Assembly (NCBI RefSeq): GCF_014023275.1
Contig: NZ_CP054698.1
Location: 3,348,001 to 3,412,000 of the forward strand
DNA from: Nostoc edaphicum CCNP1411
GTDB taxonomy: Bacteria > Cyanobacteriota > Cyanobacteriia > Cyanobacteriales > Nostocaceae
Length of the DNA: 64,000 nucleotides
Direction: 5' to 3'
Shown: positions 56,077-64,000 of the stretch, in pieces
Layout: every line of letters starts with the position of its first letter
Position numbering within the stretch: position 1 is the first letter of the stretch
Notes under the pieces: model-generated
Database searches by the model: none
Told to the model about the DNA's origin: nothing
The model's input: the letters and a program-made list of their open reading frames with translations, nothing else
Position numbers and translations under genes: made by a program

Positions 56077-56547
56077 TTATCCTGCTTTGATATTTTTCTC
56101 CATGACAAAGTTTATAAACTTTTGTCCTCTACGCTCAATCTCTTGCTTTTTTATAACAATAAATCCCTGCTTTTCAAAAAAAGGTTTCGCTGTAATACTG
56201 ACTTCTGTAAATAACTTTTCAACCCCTAAAAACTTCGCTTTTAATTCAATCTGTTCTAAGATTTTCTTACCAACGCCTTTCCTTTGAAAATCTTTATGAC
56301 AATAGAAACGGTTAATATGACCATTAGCCTCTAATTCTCCAAAACCAATAATTTTGCCATTTTCTTCTGCTACATAAGTAAAGTTACTTTCTAAACTTTT
56401 AACCCAAACTTCAATATCCATGTTTACTGGTGCCCAAGCATCTACTTGTTCTGCTGTGTAATCGTGAATATTTACTTCATGAACAGTGTCGTAGAACAAT
56501 TTCATCATTTCTTCCGTATCAGCTATTTCGTATTTTCTCAATCTCAT
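56077..56547 (-). CDS. GNAT-family N-acetyltransferase
   Basis: 156 residues. GNAT fold with acetyl-CoA binding motif A (HKDFQRKGVGKKILEQIE, the Q/RxxGxG/A signature) at about 104-121, and motif B-like PFFEKQGFIVIKKQEI. Resembles the YafP/small-molecule GNATs; substrate unknown. Faces away from the 56690 gene, with a LexA-box-like palindrome 79 bp upstream of its start. Confidence 0.88.
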   Translation of the reverse strand: MRLRKYEIADTEEMMKLFYDTVHEVNIHDYTAEQVDAWAPVNMDIEVWVKSLESNFTYVAEENGKIIGFGELEANGHINRFYCHKDFQRKGVGKKILEQIELKAKFLGVEKLFTEVSITAKPFFEKQGFIVIKKQEIERRGQKFINFVMEKNIKAG

Positions 56548-56625
56548 AAGGAATGTGATTAAAGGTATTTCAGAGGATACAGCACCTTGCGGCCACTGAT
56601 GTTCAAGGTAAATATATTTTTACTT

Positions 56626-56639
56626 AGTACATTTGTACT
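56626..56639. promoter_or_regulatory. Perfect cyanobacterial LexA-box match
   Basis: AGTACATTTGTACT fits every position of the consensus RGTACNNNDGTWCB reported for LexA in Anabaena. It lies in the 142-bp divergent gap, 51 bp upstream of the unknown gene at 56690 and 79 bp upstream of the GNAT gene; a TAAAATG-type -10 follows at about 56649-56655. Confidence 0.6.
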
Positions 56640-56689
56640 AAAATGCTGCTAAAATGCCTTACAAGTCAGCTAGCCTTGCTTGAGGTAGT

Positions 56690-57175
56690 ATGAAAAAAAT
56701 CCAAGATACCGACAAAAAGCCCATTTTGCTGAAAGTTTCGCTGTTGCAGCCTACATCTGTAACTACTGCTATAGTGCCACTGCGACTCCAAGAGGAAAAA
56801 ATCATCAGTGAACAGGAGCGTTTGATTGCACAAGTAGAACGCATCAATCAAATGGCAGGAGAGTTAGAAACTGCGATATTGGAGTTGAAAGCGATCGCTA
56901 ACACACTGAATACTCAAAAAGGTTCCCCATTCTTGAAGAAGGAGCCGTGGAAAAATCTTTGTCAGTATTTCGCAGTTAGCGTCCCTTGGGTGAAACGAAA
57001 GTCTGACAAATCATTTATTCTGACAACGCGAAGAGTTGATTTATTCCGAGCCGAAAGAGAAGCCGCACTGCTAGCACAGCAACTTCGTCAGCAAACCAAA
57101 AAAAGATTAGCATCGCAGCGACACAGAAAAAACAAGAGTGGAAATCACACAAAACGCTTGTACAAAAGGTATTAG
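56690..57175 (+). CDS. Hypothetical basic protein, possible SOS gene
   Basis: 161 residues starting MKKIQDTDKKPILLKVSLLQ. A helical, coiled-coil-prone middle (about 34-75, EEKIISEQERLIAQVERINQ) and a strongly basic C-terminus (KKRLASQRHRKNKSGNHTKR) suggest nucleic-acid binding. No family recognised. The LexA-box match 51 bp upstream suggests damage-inducible expression, which is inference from the motif alone. Confidence 0.7.
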   Translation: MKKIQDTDKKPILLKVSLLQPTSVTTAIVPLRLQEEKIISEQERLIAQVERINQMAGELETAILELKAIANTLNTQKGSPFLKKEPWKNLCQYFAVSVPWVKRKSDKSFILTTRRVDLFRAEREAALLAQQLRQQTKKRLASQRHRKNKSGNHTKRLYKRY

Positions 57176-57414
57176 TCAACAAATCTTAAAATTCTCAACA
57201 TTCAACGGCATTTCACCCTTGAGGTTGTAGCAGTTATGCTGATTGAAGTGGCAGAAGGAACTTCTTTCTCAAAATTGCCTACTATACTGCCATTGCCTCT
57301 TTGCCACCAAATATGGTTGCAAAGAGGCAAAACTGCCCTAAGATTTGCACTTCCGTAAAACCAGAGTGTAACATCAGGGACAATCAATCAGCGCACAGAA
57401 GAGGTAAAAAGAAG

Positions 57415-57741
57415 GTGTTAAAGACACTTTTAGTGATTGCCGTTGGTTTTTTACCGTCCCTGATTTCCCTGTGGGTGATCCGCAAAACCCATTTGCGATC
57501 GCGCCTACGGCTCAGACAAGCAGCCATGAATTTCCCAGCAGTGCAGGGACGGCAAAACCTTACACAGATTGAGAGCGATCGCTATTATTTAGAAGGGGTA
57601 GGTTATCTGATTGGCGATATCAGCTGTAAATTTAATGCCCGATCTGGCTACATGCGTTGTGCTGTCAACCCCGAAGGCCCCTGTAATGGTTGTCGTCACT
57701 ACGAACCCAAAGGATTAGCTGATAGTGAAAAAAGGGCTTAA
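57415..57741 (+). CDS. DUF6464-family membrane protein
   Basis: I place the start at the GTG at 57415 (MLKTLLVIAVGFLPSLISLW), which follows a GAGG sequence; the open frame extends 38 codons upstream but those residues do not look native. The 108-residue product has one N-terminal membrane span, a basic stretch (RSRLRLRQAAMNFPAVQGRQ) and a C-terminal domain with four cysteines (CKF, CAV, CNGCRHYEP) that could bind metal. It matches the cyanobacterial DUF6464 pattern; function unknown. Confidence 0.75.
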   Translation: MLKTLLVIAVGFLPSLISLWVIRKTHLRSRLRLRQAAMNFPAVQGRQNLTQIESDRYYLEGVGYLIGDISCKFNARSGYMRCAVNPEGPCNGCRHYEPKGLADSEKRA

Positions 57742-58001
57742 AAGTCCTTACTTAGTACTTAACTGAACTGACAAAGCAACTTTACAGCACATTCCCAAAT
57801 AGAAGCGGGGAATGATAATATTATCACTATTTATAATAATTTGTATTTACAAACACTTTGAATATTTGTCTTTGCATGTTCAAATAAGAATGATTTAATA
57901 TAATTCGTGCAAAAGTGGAAATCTGCGTCATTTTGTTTGCAGATTATCAACTTTAGTATTGGCTTTTGCCGAATATCTAATAACTACATGACTATTTAAC
58001 G
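57742..58001 (+). other. Upstream region of amino-acid ABC operon
   Basis: 260 bp without a gene. Contains the palindromes GATAATATTATC (57812-57823) and TTTGTATTTACAAAC-type. No GTAN8TAC NtcA box was found by eye. Presumed promoter region of the ABC-transporter operon. Confidence 0.45.
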
Positions 58002-59258
58002 ATGAACAAAGCGATCGCTCGAACAACAGCATTATTATCAACTTGTGCTTTGCTATTGGCAGGCTGTGGTGGCGGCGGTGACCCTGTGGCTGTGACAAAT
58101 TCTCCAAATAGTACCACAAATAACACTGCAACCGACACCGCAGCGACAACGGGTACATTGTCGGGTGCTATTCCTATCGGTATTGCTGTTGCCCAAACAA
58201 GCAATGTAGCATTACTAGGTCAAGAGCAAGTTGCTGGAGCCAAACTTGCCGAGAAGTATTTTAATAGTAAAGGTGGTGTTAATGGCACACCAATTAAATT
58301 GGTGTTTCAAGATACTAGCGGTGATGAAGCAGGGACAATTAACGCTTTTCAAACTCTAATTAACAAAGATAAAGTTATTGGAATTGTGGGTCCAACTTTA
58401 TCACAGCAAGCTTTTAGTGCTGATCCTATTGCCGAACGTGCAAAAGTACCAGTTATTGGTCCATCAAATACTGCTAACAATATTCCCGAAATTGGTGATT
58501 ACATTGCTCGTGTTTCTGCGCCAGTTTCCGTTGTCGCGCCTAATTCGGTGAAAGCTGCACTTAAGCAAAATCCCCAAGTTAAAAAGGTTGCAGTTTTCTA
58601 TGCTCAAAATGATGCATTTAGCAAGTCAGAAACGGAAATTTTTCAACAAACAGTTAAGGATCAAGGGCTGGAATTGGTAACAGTACAAAAGTTCCAAACC
58701 AGCGATACAGATTTTCAAAGTCAAGCTACCAATGCAATTAATCTAAAACCAGATTTGGTGATTATTTCTGGTCTGGCTGCTGATGGTGGAAATTTAGTCC
58801 GACAATTGCGGGAACTAGGTTACAAAGGCTTAATTGTCGGTGGAAATGGTTTAAATACCTCGAATATATTGTCAGTTTGCAAGGCACTTTGTGATGGCGT
58901 TTTGATTGCTCAAGCCTACAGTCCAGAACATCCAGGTGAAATTAACGCAGCATTTCGTAAAGCTTATACTGACGAATACAAAAAAGAGCCACCCCAATTT
59001 AGTGCCCAAGCTTTTGCAGCAGTGCAAGTTTATGTCGAAGCACTTCAAGCTTTAGATAAAAAAAGCAAAGTTAACAAATTACAGCTACCAGAATTGCGGA
59101 CAGAGTTAAACAAACAGATACTTAGCGGAATATACAATACACCATTAGGTGAAATTGGTTTTACTCCCATAGGTGAAGTTGTACAAAAAGATTTCTATGT
59201 AGCCCAAATAAAGATGGAAAAAGATGGAAGCCAAGGTAAATTCACATTTCTAAAATAG
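58002..59258 (+). CDS. Amino-acid ABC transporter substrate-binding lipoprotein
   Basis: 418 residues. A lipoprotein signal (LLSTCALLLAGCGGGGD, lipobox LLAG-C at about residue 22), a Thr/Asn-rich linker, then a Peripla_BP_6 (LivJ-type) domain from about 48 to 410 (IPIGIAVAQTSNVALLGQEQ, GIVGPTLSQQAFSADPIAER, NAFSKSET-like NDAFSKSETE). It binds neutral or branched-chain amino acids in the periplasm, as the Nat systems of Anabaena do. First gene of the operon with livH, livM and livG. Confidence 0.92.
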   Translation: MNKAIARTTALLSTCALLLAGCGGGGDPVAVTNSPNSTTNNTATDTAATTGTLSGAIPIGIAVAQTSNVALLGQEQVAGAKLAEKYFNSKGGVNGTPIKLVFQDTSGDEAGTINAFQTLINKDKVIGIVGPTLSQQAFSADPIAERAKVPVIGPSNTANNIPEIGDYIARVSAPVSVVAPNSVKAALKQNPQVKKVAVFYAQNDAFSKSETEIFQQTVKDQGLELVTVQKFQTSDTDFQSQATNAINLKPDLVIISGLAADGGNLVRQLRELGYKGLIVGGNGLNTSNILSVCKALCDGVLIAQAYSPEHPGEINAAFRKAYTDEYKKEPPQFSAQAFAAVQVYVEALQALDKKSKVNKLQLPELRTELNKQILSGIYNTPLGEIGFTPIGEVVQKDFYVAQIKMEKDGSQGKFTFLK

Positions 59259-59265
59259 TTGCTAC

Positions 59266-60216
59266 ATGAATATCAATCTGTTTTTGCAGCAATTATTAAA
59301 TGGGTTATCCATCGGCAGCGTCTATGCAATTTTTGCGTTAGGATATACCTTGGTTTATTCTATTTTGGGCATCATTAATTTAGCTCATGGCGCGATTTTT
59401 ACATTGGGTGCATATTTCACTTATGCACTCATGGGTGGTAGTTTTGGATTTAATGGCTTGTTAGCTAATGCAGCCCTACCGATACAATTACCATTTGCTA
59501 TAGCTTTGATATTAGGAAGTACCTTGGCGGGATTGGTAGGGGTAGTCATGGAACGGGTTGCTTTTCAACCTTTGCGCCGTCAAGGATCTGATCCTTTGCT
59601 AACTGTTGTTTCCAGCTTGGGGGTAGCAGTGGTAATTGTGAATTTAATCCAATATTTAGTAGGTGCAGAAAGTTACACATACCCCGCAAATACTTACGGT
59701 AATTTGCCACCTGCAATTAACTTTGGTAGTCCAGAAAACCCAATTCCGATTCGTAGTGTTCAGGTGGTAATTTTTAGTGTATCAGTGGTGATTGTGGCAA
59801 TTCTTACCTATTTTATCAATCGGACTAAATATGGTAAGGCAATGCAAGCGATCGCAGAAGATCCAACTACGGCTAGTTTGTTAGGAATTAATAGCGATCG
59901 CTTTATCATCCTAACATTCTTCATCAGCAGTTTTTTAGCAGGATTAGCAGGAACTTTAGTCGCCTCTAGTGTTAGTATTGCAGGGCCATATTTCGGCATT
60001 GCTTTTGGTTTACGGGGTTTAGCGGTAATTGTTTTAGGTGGTTTAGGTAGTATTCCCGGTGCTGTGGTGGGAGGCTTAGTAATTGGATTAGTGGAGGCGT
60101 TTGTCCCTGCTGAATTCTCTGGTTATAAAGACGCAGTAGCCTTTGGAATTTTGTTTATCATGCTATTAGTTAGACCCCAAGGTTTACTAGGGCGGCGATT
60201 TATTCAGAAAGTTTAA
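59266..60216 (+). CDS. livH: Branched-chain amino-acid ABC permease LivH
   Basis: 316-residue polytopic permease of the LivH class (LLNGLSIGSVYAIFALGYTL, AHGAIFTLGAYFTY, GLRGLAVIVLGGLGSIPGAV, the last being the family's ATPase-contact loop). Seven bp after the substrate-binding gene. Confidence 0.94.
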   Translation: MNINLFLQQLLNGLSIGSVYAIFALGYTLVYSILGIINLAHGAIFTLGAYFTYALMGGSFGFNGLLANAALPIQLPFAIALILGSTLAGLVGVVMERVAFQPLRRQGSDPLLTVVSSLGVAVVIVNLIQYLVGAESYTYPANTYGNLPPAINFGSPENPIPIRSVQVVIFSVSVVIVAILTYFINRTKYGKAMQAIAEDPTTASLLGINSDRFIILTFFISSFLAGLAGTLVASSVSIAGPYFGIAFGLRGLAVIVLGGLGSIPGAVVGGLVIGLVEAFVPAEFSGYKDAVAFGILFIMLLVRPQGLLGRRFIQKV

Positions 60217-60230
60217 AGAGACATAGCGTT

Positions 60231-60824
60231 ATGAAAACATACACCAAACAAAAATTAACTTTTGATCAATTTTTAGAACAGTGTCCAGAGGAAGGTTTAT
60301 ATGAACTTGTAGATGGAGAAATTGTAGAAGTGCGTGCAACGAGAAATCATGATGATGTCGCTAATTTTTTATTATTTGGTTTCAATGACGAAATTAGGCG
60401 GCAAAACTTAAATTATGTAGTTAATAACACAGCAGTCTTTAAAACTATAACTGCCAATGAAATAGAACAAGGGCGCAAGCCTGATGTAAGTGTCATAGAT
60501 AAAGATAAATGGCGCTCAAATCGTTCTGCTTATGCTGCACTTGAAGAACCTATCCAATTAGCTGTAGAAGTGACATCAACTAATTGGGAAGATGACTATT
60601 TAGATGAATATCAACGCTTAGGTATTACAGAATATTGGATTGTAGATTATTTGGCAATTGGGCTAAGAGAGTATTTAGGAAATCCAAAAGTTCCGGCTGT
60701 GTTTGTTTTTCTATTAGATGCTGAGGGAAAATACCAATGCACACACTTTAGAGGTTCAGAACGAATTGAATCGCGAACTTTTCCTAAACTGGCGCTGACA
60801 GCAGAGCAAATATTAACAGCTTAA
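60231..60824 (+). CDS. Uma2-family (DUF820) restriction-endonuclease-like protein
   Basis: 197 residues. PD-(D/E)XK fold with FDQFLEQCPEEGLYELVDGE at the N-terminus, the catalytic-type acidic motif (GRKPDVSVID) and the E(V)TS-type strand (LAVEVTSTNWEDDYLDEYQR), followed by YWIVDYLA. The Uma2 family is massively expanded in cyanobacteria and its role is unresolved. It sits inside an amino-acid transporter operon, 14 bp after livH and about 53 bp before livM, without an obvious promoter of its own. Confidence 0.88.
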   Translation: MKTYTKQKLTFDQFLEQCPEEGLYELVDGEIVEVRATRNHDDVANFLLFGFNDEIRRQNLNYVVNNTAVFKTITANEIEQGRKPDVSVIDKDKWRSNRSAYAALEEPIQLAVEVTSTNWEDDYLDEYQRLGITEYWIVDYLAIGLREYLGNPKVPAVFVFLLDAEGKYQCTHFRGSERIESRTFPKLALTAEQILTA

Positions 60825-60877
60825 GAGTTGATAAAAGCGATAGTTTGATTAAGTTTAATCAAAATATATTAAATAAA

Positions 60878-61801
60878 ATGGCTGATTTCTTCGCTACTTA
60901 CGCTTCTTTGATTGTCTCTATGGTATTGGGGGCATTACTAGGGTTATCGCTTTACTTACCGCTAATGACAGGACAATTGTCTTTAGCTAGTCCAGGATTT
61001 TATGCTTTAGGTGGGTATATTGCAGCAATTTTATCCACAAAAGTTTTTACATCTAGCAGTAGTTTATTTCCAATTCCCTTATTGTTATTGGAGATGTTAA
61101 TTGCTGGTGTAATTTCTGGATTATTGGGCGTAATGGTGGGAATTCCAGCATTGAGATTGCGAGGAATTTATTTAGCGATCGCAACTATCGCTTTTGTGGA
61201 AGTTCTGCGCGTCATTTCCCTCAATCTAGATATTACAGGTGGTGCTGTCGGAATTTTTGGTATTCCTCAACCTTTCCAAACACAACTTGAATATTTATGG
61301 ATTGCTCTGCCATTACTATTAATTAGTATGGTGTTGCTTTATCGTTTAGAACGCATTCGTGTAGGAAGGGCTTTTATCGCTATCCGCGAAGATGAATTAG
61401 CTGCGGGTGCAATGGGAATCAATCCCACTTATTACAAAGTTTTGGCGTTTACATTAGGGGCTATGCTTGCAGGCATTGTAGGTGCAATTAGCGCCCACTT
61501 CCTTAATACCTGGAATGCTCGTCAAGGTACTTTTGATGCCAGTATTATATATTTAACTTTTGTTTTAATTGGTGGTTCAAGAAGTTTTTTAGGGCCGGTA
61601 GTCGGAGGTATGGTATTTACAGCCTTACCAGAAATTCTGCGAAGTCTCGCTGATACTGGTGGTTTACCTACTTGGCTAGCACAATTTTTGCGAGATGGGA
61701 GATTAATTATATTTGGCTTACTAATAGTAATAGGTACAATATTTTTCCCCCAAGGGCTAATTACTCCAGATATTTTTCAAAGACGTAAAAGCCAAAAGTG
61801 A
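60878..61801 (+). CDS. livM: Branched-chain amino-acid ABC permease LivM
   Basis: 307 residues from the ATG at 60878 (MADFFATYASLIVSMVLGAL); a TTG at 60845 would add 11 residues. LivM-class permease (GQLSLASPGFYALGGYIAAI, GRAFIAIREDELAAGAMGIN, IGGSRSFLGPVVGGMVFTAL). Its stop overlaps a possible GTG start of livG, so livM and livG are coupled. Confidence 0.93.
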   Translation: MADFFATYASLIVSMVLGALLGLSLYLPLMTGQLSLASPGFYALGGYIAAILSTKVFTSSSSLFPIPLLLLEMLIAGVISGLLGVMVGIPALRLRGIYLAIATIAFVEVLRVISLNLDITGGAVGIFGIPQPFQTQLEYLWIALPLLLISMVLLYRLERIRVGRAFIAIREDELAAGAMGINPTYYKVLAFTLGAMLAGIVGAISAHFLNTWNARQGTFDASIIYLTFVLIGGSRSFLGPVVGGMVFTALPEILRSLADTGGLPTWLAQFLRDGRLIIFGLLIVIGTIFFPQGLITPDIFQRRKSQK

Positions 61802-61830
61802 ACTATTCATATATTAATAAATATGCAAAA

Positions 61831-62622
61831 ATGTCATACACTATTTCAGAAGCTAACAGCAGTATTGTCTTAGAAGCAAGAGCATTGACTCGCCGCTTTG
61901 GTGGTCTAGTGGCGGTAAATAATGTATCTTTTAGTGTAAATAAACATGAGATTTTTGGACTGATTGGCCCTAATGGTGCTGGCAAAACAACACTGTTTAA
62001 TTTAATTACTGCCTTCATTCCACCTTCTAGCGGCCAATTAATTTATCAAGGTGCTGCAATTTCCCAACTGCGTCCCCATCAAATTGCTGCTTTAGGTATC
62101 GCCCGTACCTTCCAAAATATCCGCTTGTTTGGGGAGTTATCAGCGTTAGAAAATGTGATAATCGCCCGACATTTACACACCAAAAGTAATATGATTACAG
62201 GTGTTTTGGGATTACCACCAGCGCCTCGTGAAGAATTGAAGACTAAGCAGAAAGCTTTAGATTTATTGGATTTGGTGGGATTAAGCGATCGCGCTGACGA
62301 AAAAGCCAAAAACTTTGCTTACGGTGATCAGCGGCGGCTGGAAATTGCCCGTGCTTTAGCATTACAACCACAAATTTTACTTCTCGATGAACCGGCGGCG
62401 GGGATGAACCCCAACGAAAAGCAGCAATTGAGTGAATTTATTCGCAGCTTGCGCGATCGCTTCAATTTGACGATCATCCTTATAGAACACCATGTACCCT
62501 TAGTTATGGGTTTGTGCGATCGCATTGCTGTATTAGATTTTGGTCAATTAATTGCTTTGGGTGAACCCGCAGTTGTCAGAAATGATCCGGCTGTAATTGA
62601 AGCTTATTTGGGAAATGATTGA
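61831..62622 (+). CDS. livG: Branched-chain amino-acid ABC ATPase LivG
   Basis: 263 residues from the ATG at 61831 (MSYTISEANSSIVLEARALT); a GTG at 61798 overlapping livM is also open. Walker A GPNGAGKTT, Q-loop FQNIRLF, ABC signature (YGDQRRLEIARAL, lacking the canonical LSGGQ as is typical of LivG), Walker B ILLLDEPAAGMN and switch His. Cytosolic ATPase of the transporter. The second ATPase (LivF) usually following it is absent from the window. Confidence 0.95.
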   Translation: MSYTISEANSSIVLEARALTRRFGGLVAVNNVSFSVNKHEIFGLIGPNGAGKTTLFNLITAFIPPSSGQLIYQGAAISQLRPHQIAALGIARTFQNIRLFGELSALENVIIARHLHTKSNMITGVLGLPPAPREELKTKQKALDLLDLVGLSDRADEKAKNFAYGDQRRLEIARALALQPQILLLDEPAAGMNPNEKQQLSEFIRSLRDRFNLTIILIEHHVPLVMGLCDRIAVLDFGQLIALGEPAVVRNDPAVIEAYLGND

Positions 62623-62624
62623 AT

Positions 62625-63536
62625 TTATGTAAACAAAACTTGCACGAATTCGTCTAAAGAACTCACAGCGATACCTCCGGTAAGCTCCGCTAACGCGCTA
62701 TCCATTAAAGTTTCTAATTGTTCCACACTTTCGCTCTCAAGCCTTGCTTCTACCTCTTGAGGAATTTCGCCAAAGCGTCGTCGCAATACTCGGATTAACT
62801 GCTGTCGCGCCCCCTGTTGAACGCCTTGCTGAATACCTAGCTGAATACCTCTTTGCTCAATTTCCTGATATCAAGGCGATTCTCGCAATACTGCCATATC
62901 CCACCTCATGATTTGTTGCACTAAAGGCGTATCTAACACAAAGCTAGCAAAAAATGCCAGCAATGATTCTAATTGGTTTAACTGTACATCTGCTCGTAGC
63001 GCCTGTAATGCCCGTTGCACAACTGATAACTCTCCCCCTCCTCGCAGGATTGGCACAAAGGGTAACAACGATGGTAGTGGTTGCTGAAAGACTATTTCAG
63101 CATCGATTTCCCACAAATTAATCACGCGATAATCTTGGATGGCACGTAATCCCAAAAATTCCTGCTCATAACTACTGACAATCGTTAAAGTGGATGGGGG
63201 CGGTAAAATGTTAACCAGTACTGGGTAAGTTGGCAGTCGATAGCGTTCTTGTGCCAAGGCAGTATATGCTCTCATCCGTAGAGGCATCTGTGCCGTGTAA
63301 CGCAACTGTAGTTCATTTAATACTAAAAAATCTCCATGAGTGGGACTGTATGCCTTCACCAAAACATGTGTTTCCCGGCTAATCCACTGAAACTCAGAAC
63401 CGAGAATTTCTTTCGCCACAACTTCAGGACGCTGTGTTACCCACTGTACCCATGCATCGGGAGCTAAATTAATTAGTCTTTTGCTACCAATATCTGCTGC
63501 TTTTGCCACAAGACGCTTGATTTCTGCAAGCCGCAC
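62625..63536 (-). pseudogene. Rpn-type (DUF4351) nuclease/transposase-like, one stop
   Basis: The N-terminal part (about 220 residues from a GTG at 63536) has the cyanobacterial Rpn/PD-(D/E)XK-type pattern IGSKRLINLAPDAWVQWVTQ, FQWISRETHVLVKAYSPTHG and EFLVLNELQLRY-like FLVLNELQLRYTAQMPLRMR. A TGA at 62871-62873 (ESP-stop-YQE, probably a former Trp TGG) interrupts it. The same frame continues for about 80 codons through EQRGIQLGIQQGVQQGARQQ and a DUF4351 helix to a TAA at 62625. The 5' end abuts the left-end hairpin of the tnpB element, so upstream sequence has probably been displaced. Confidence 0.8.
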
Positions 63537-64000
63537 ACTCGTGACTTCAAGTCATGAGTTAGGCGTTCCATATTTCTTTTAGAATAGGAGATGGGTGCGT
63601 CTTATGGTAAGATTATCAGAGCAAAATATCTGTTAGAGAAATGCAAAAAGCGTTTCAAGTTACACTAATTCCTAATCACAATCAAGAAGTCTTAATTAAT
63701 AAGACTATTGGTTGTGCCAGATATGTGTACAACCGCTTTTTGGCACTCAAGAAAGAGGTATATAATACTGAGCAAAAAACCTTAAACTATAATACTTGCA
63801 GTCAGCAACTAACTGTACTAAAGAAAGAAATTGAATGGCTCCAAGAGGTAGATAAGTTTGCTCTCCAAAACTCGCTCAAGAATTTAGAGACAGCATACAA
63901 AAACTTTTTTGCTGACTTCAAAAAAGTGAAAGGGAAGAAAGGTGTAGGTTTTCCTAAGTTTAAAAAGAAGTATGGGTGCAAACAGTCTTACAAAACCAAC
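63537..64000 (+). mobile_element. IS200/IS605-type tnpB element, left part
   Basis: The element appears to begin at a subterminal hairpin (ACTCGTGACTT / CAAGTCATGAGT, 63537-63559, ten pairs including one G-T), as in IS200/IS605 left ends. It contains tnpB with no tnpA in view and runs off the window. Left boundary approximate. Confidence 0.65.
63641..64000 (+). CDS. tnpB: TnpB/OrfB RNA-guided nuclease, N-terminal part
   Basis: 120 residues visible, starting [20 protein letters not shown], with the N-terminal TnpB signature [38 protein letters not shown] and [20 protein letters not shown]. TnpB is an RNA-guided DNA nuclease and the ancestor of Cas12; the RuvC-like domain and right-end omegaRNA lie outside the window, so activity cannot be judged. 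Confidence 0.9.
   Translation, partial: MQKAFQVTLIPNHNQEVLINKTIGCARYVYNRFLALKKEVYNTEQKTLNYNTCSQQLTVLKKEIEWLQEVDKFALQNSLKNLETAYKNFFADFKKVKGKKGVGFPKFKKKYGCKQSYKTN

Overview
The window comes from a filamentous, Nostoc/Anabaena-type cyanobacterium. The sequence shows this through frequent HIP1-type octamers (gcgatcgc), heptamer tandem repeats between genes, a complete beta-carboxysome cluster next to a CO2-uptake NDH-1 operon, and a sigC-furA pair whose products match the Anabaena proteins closely. FurA has cysteines at 101, 104, 133, 141 and 144, and CcmM has H75, H102, H107, C194 and C200.

Layout. 1-800: a partial unknown gene and a small-gene cassette (ribbon-helix-helix-like protein, degraded DUF6888-like frame, DUF6887). 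1.1-4.3 kb: a GH15/phosphorylase-kinase-like protein. 4.5-11.3 kb: an accessory island with a tightly packed operon (HerA-type ATPase, small protein, coiled-coil protein). Its first gene is cut at the 5' end by an IS66-type element, which is itself broken by a 155-bp MITE; an IS4-type fragment and a HEAT-like gene follow. 11.7-18.7 kb: housekeeping genes (YkvA, tRNA-Pro, lipA, gpsA, sigC, furA and a convergent peptidoglycan-binding protein). 18.7-24.9 kb: cobN and a divergent GAF histidine kinase, both carrying in-frame peptides derived from intergenic repeats.

25.2-40.1 kb: three very large secreted-type proteins with calcium-binding RTX tails that combine glycerophosphodiesterase, phytase, esterase-like and nuclease domains. 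Together they look like an extracellular organic-phosphate scavenging set. 40.5-44.1 kb: a COP23-domain protein, an M48 peptidase remnant, a 56-residue Ssl1498-like membrane protein and a MuiA-like protein. 44.2-55.8 kb: the inorganic-carbon region, with cmpR, ccmO, ccmN, ccmM, ccmL, ccmK1 and ccmK2 on the minus strand and ndhF4-ndhD4-cupB diverging from them. NDH-1 converts CO2 to bicarbonate and the carboxysome fixes it.

56.0-57.7 kb: a GNAT acetyltransferase, an unknown gene behind a perfect cyanobacterial LexA-box match, and a DUF6464 protein. 58.0-62.6 kb: a branched-chain/neutral amino-acid ABC operon with a Uma2 nuclease gene inside it and no livF in view. 62.6-64.0 kb: an Rpn-type nuclease pseudogene abutted by an IS200/IS605-type tnpB element that runs off the window.

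The most unusual material is in the repeats. A roughly 100-bp MITE family ending in CAATAC appears four times, three of them with 10-bp target duplications. A second, unrelated MITE sits in the IS66 transposase. Five repeat-derived insertions keep the reading frame inside two conserved proteins.
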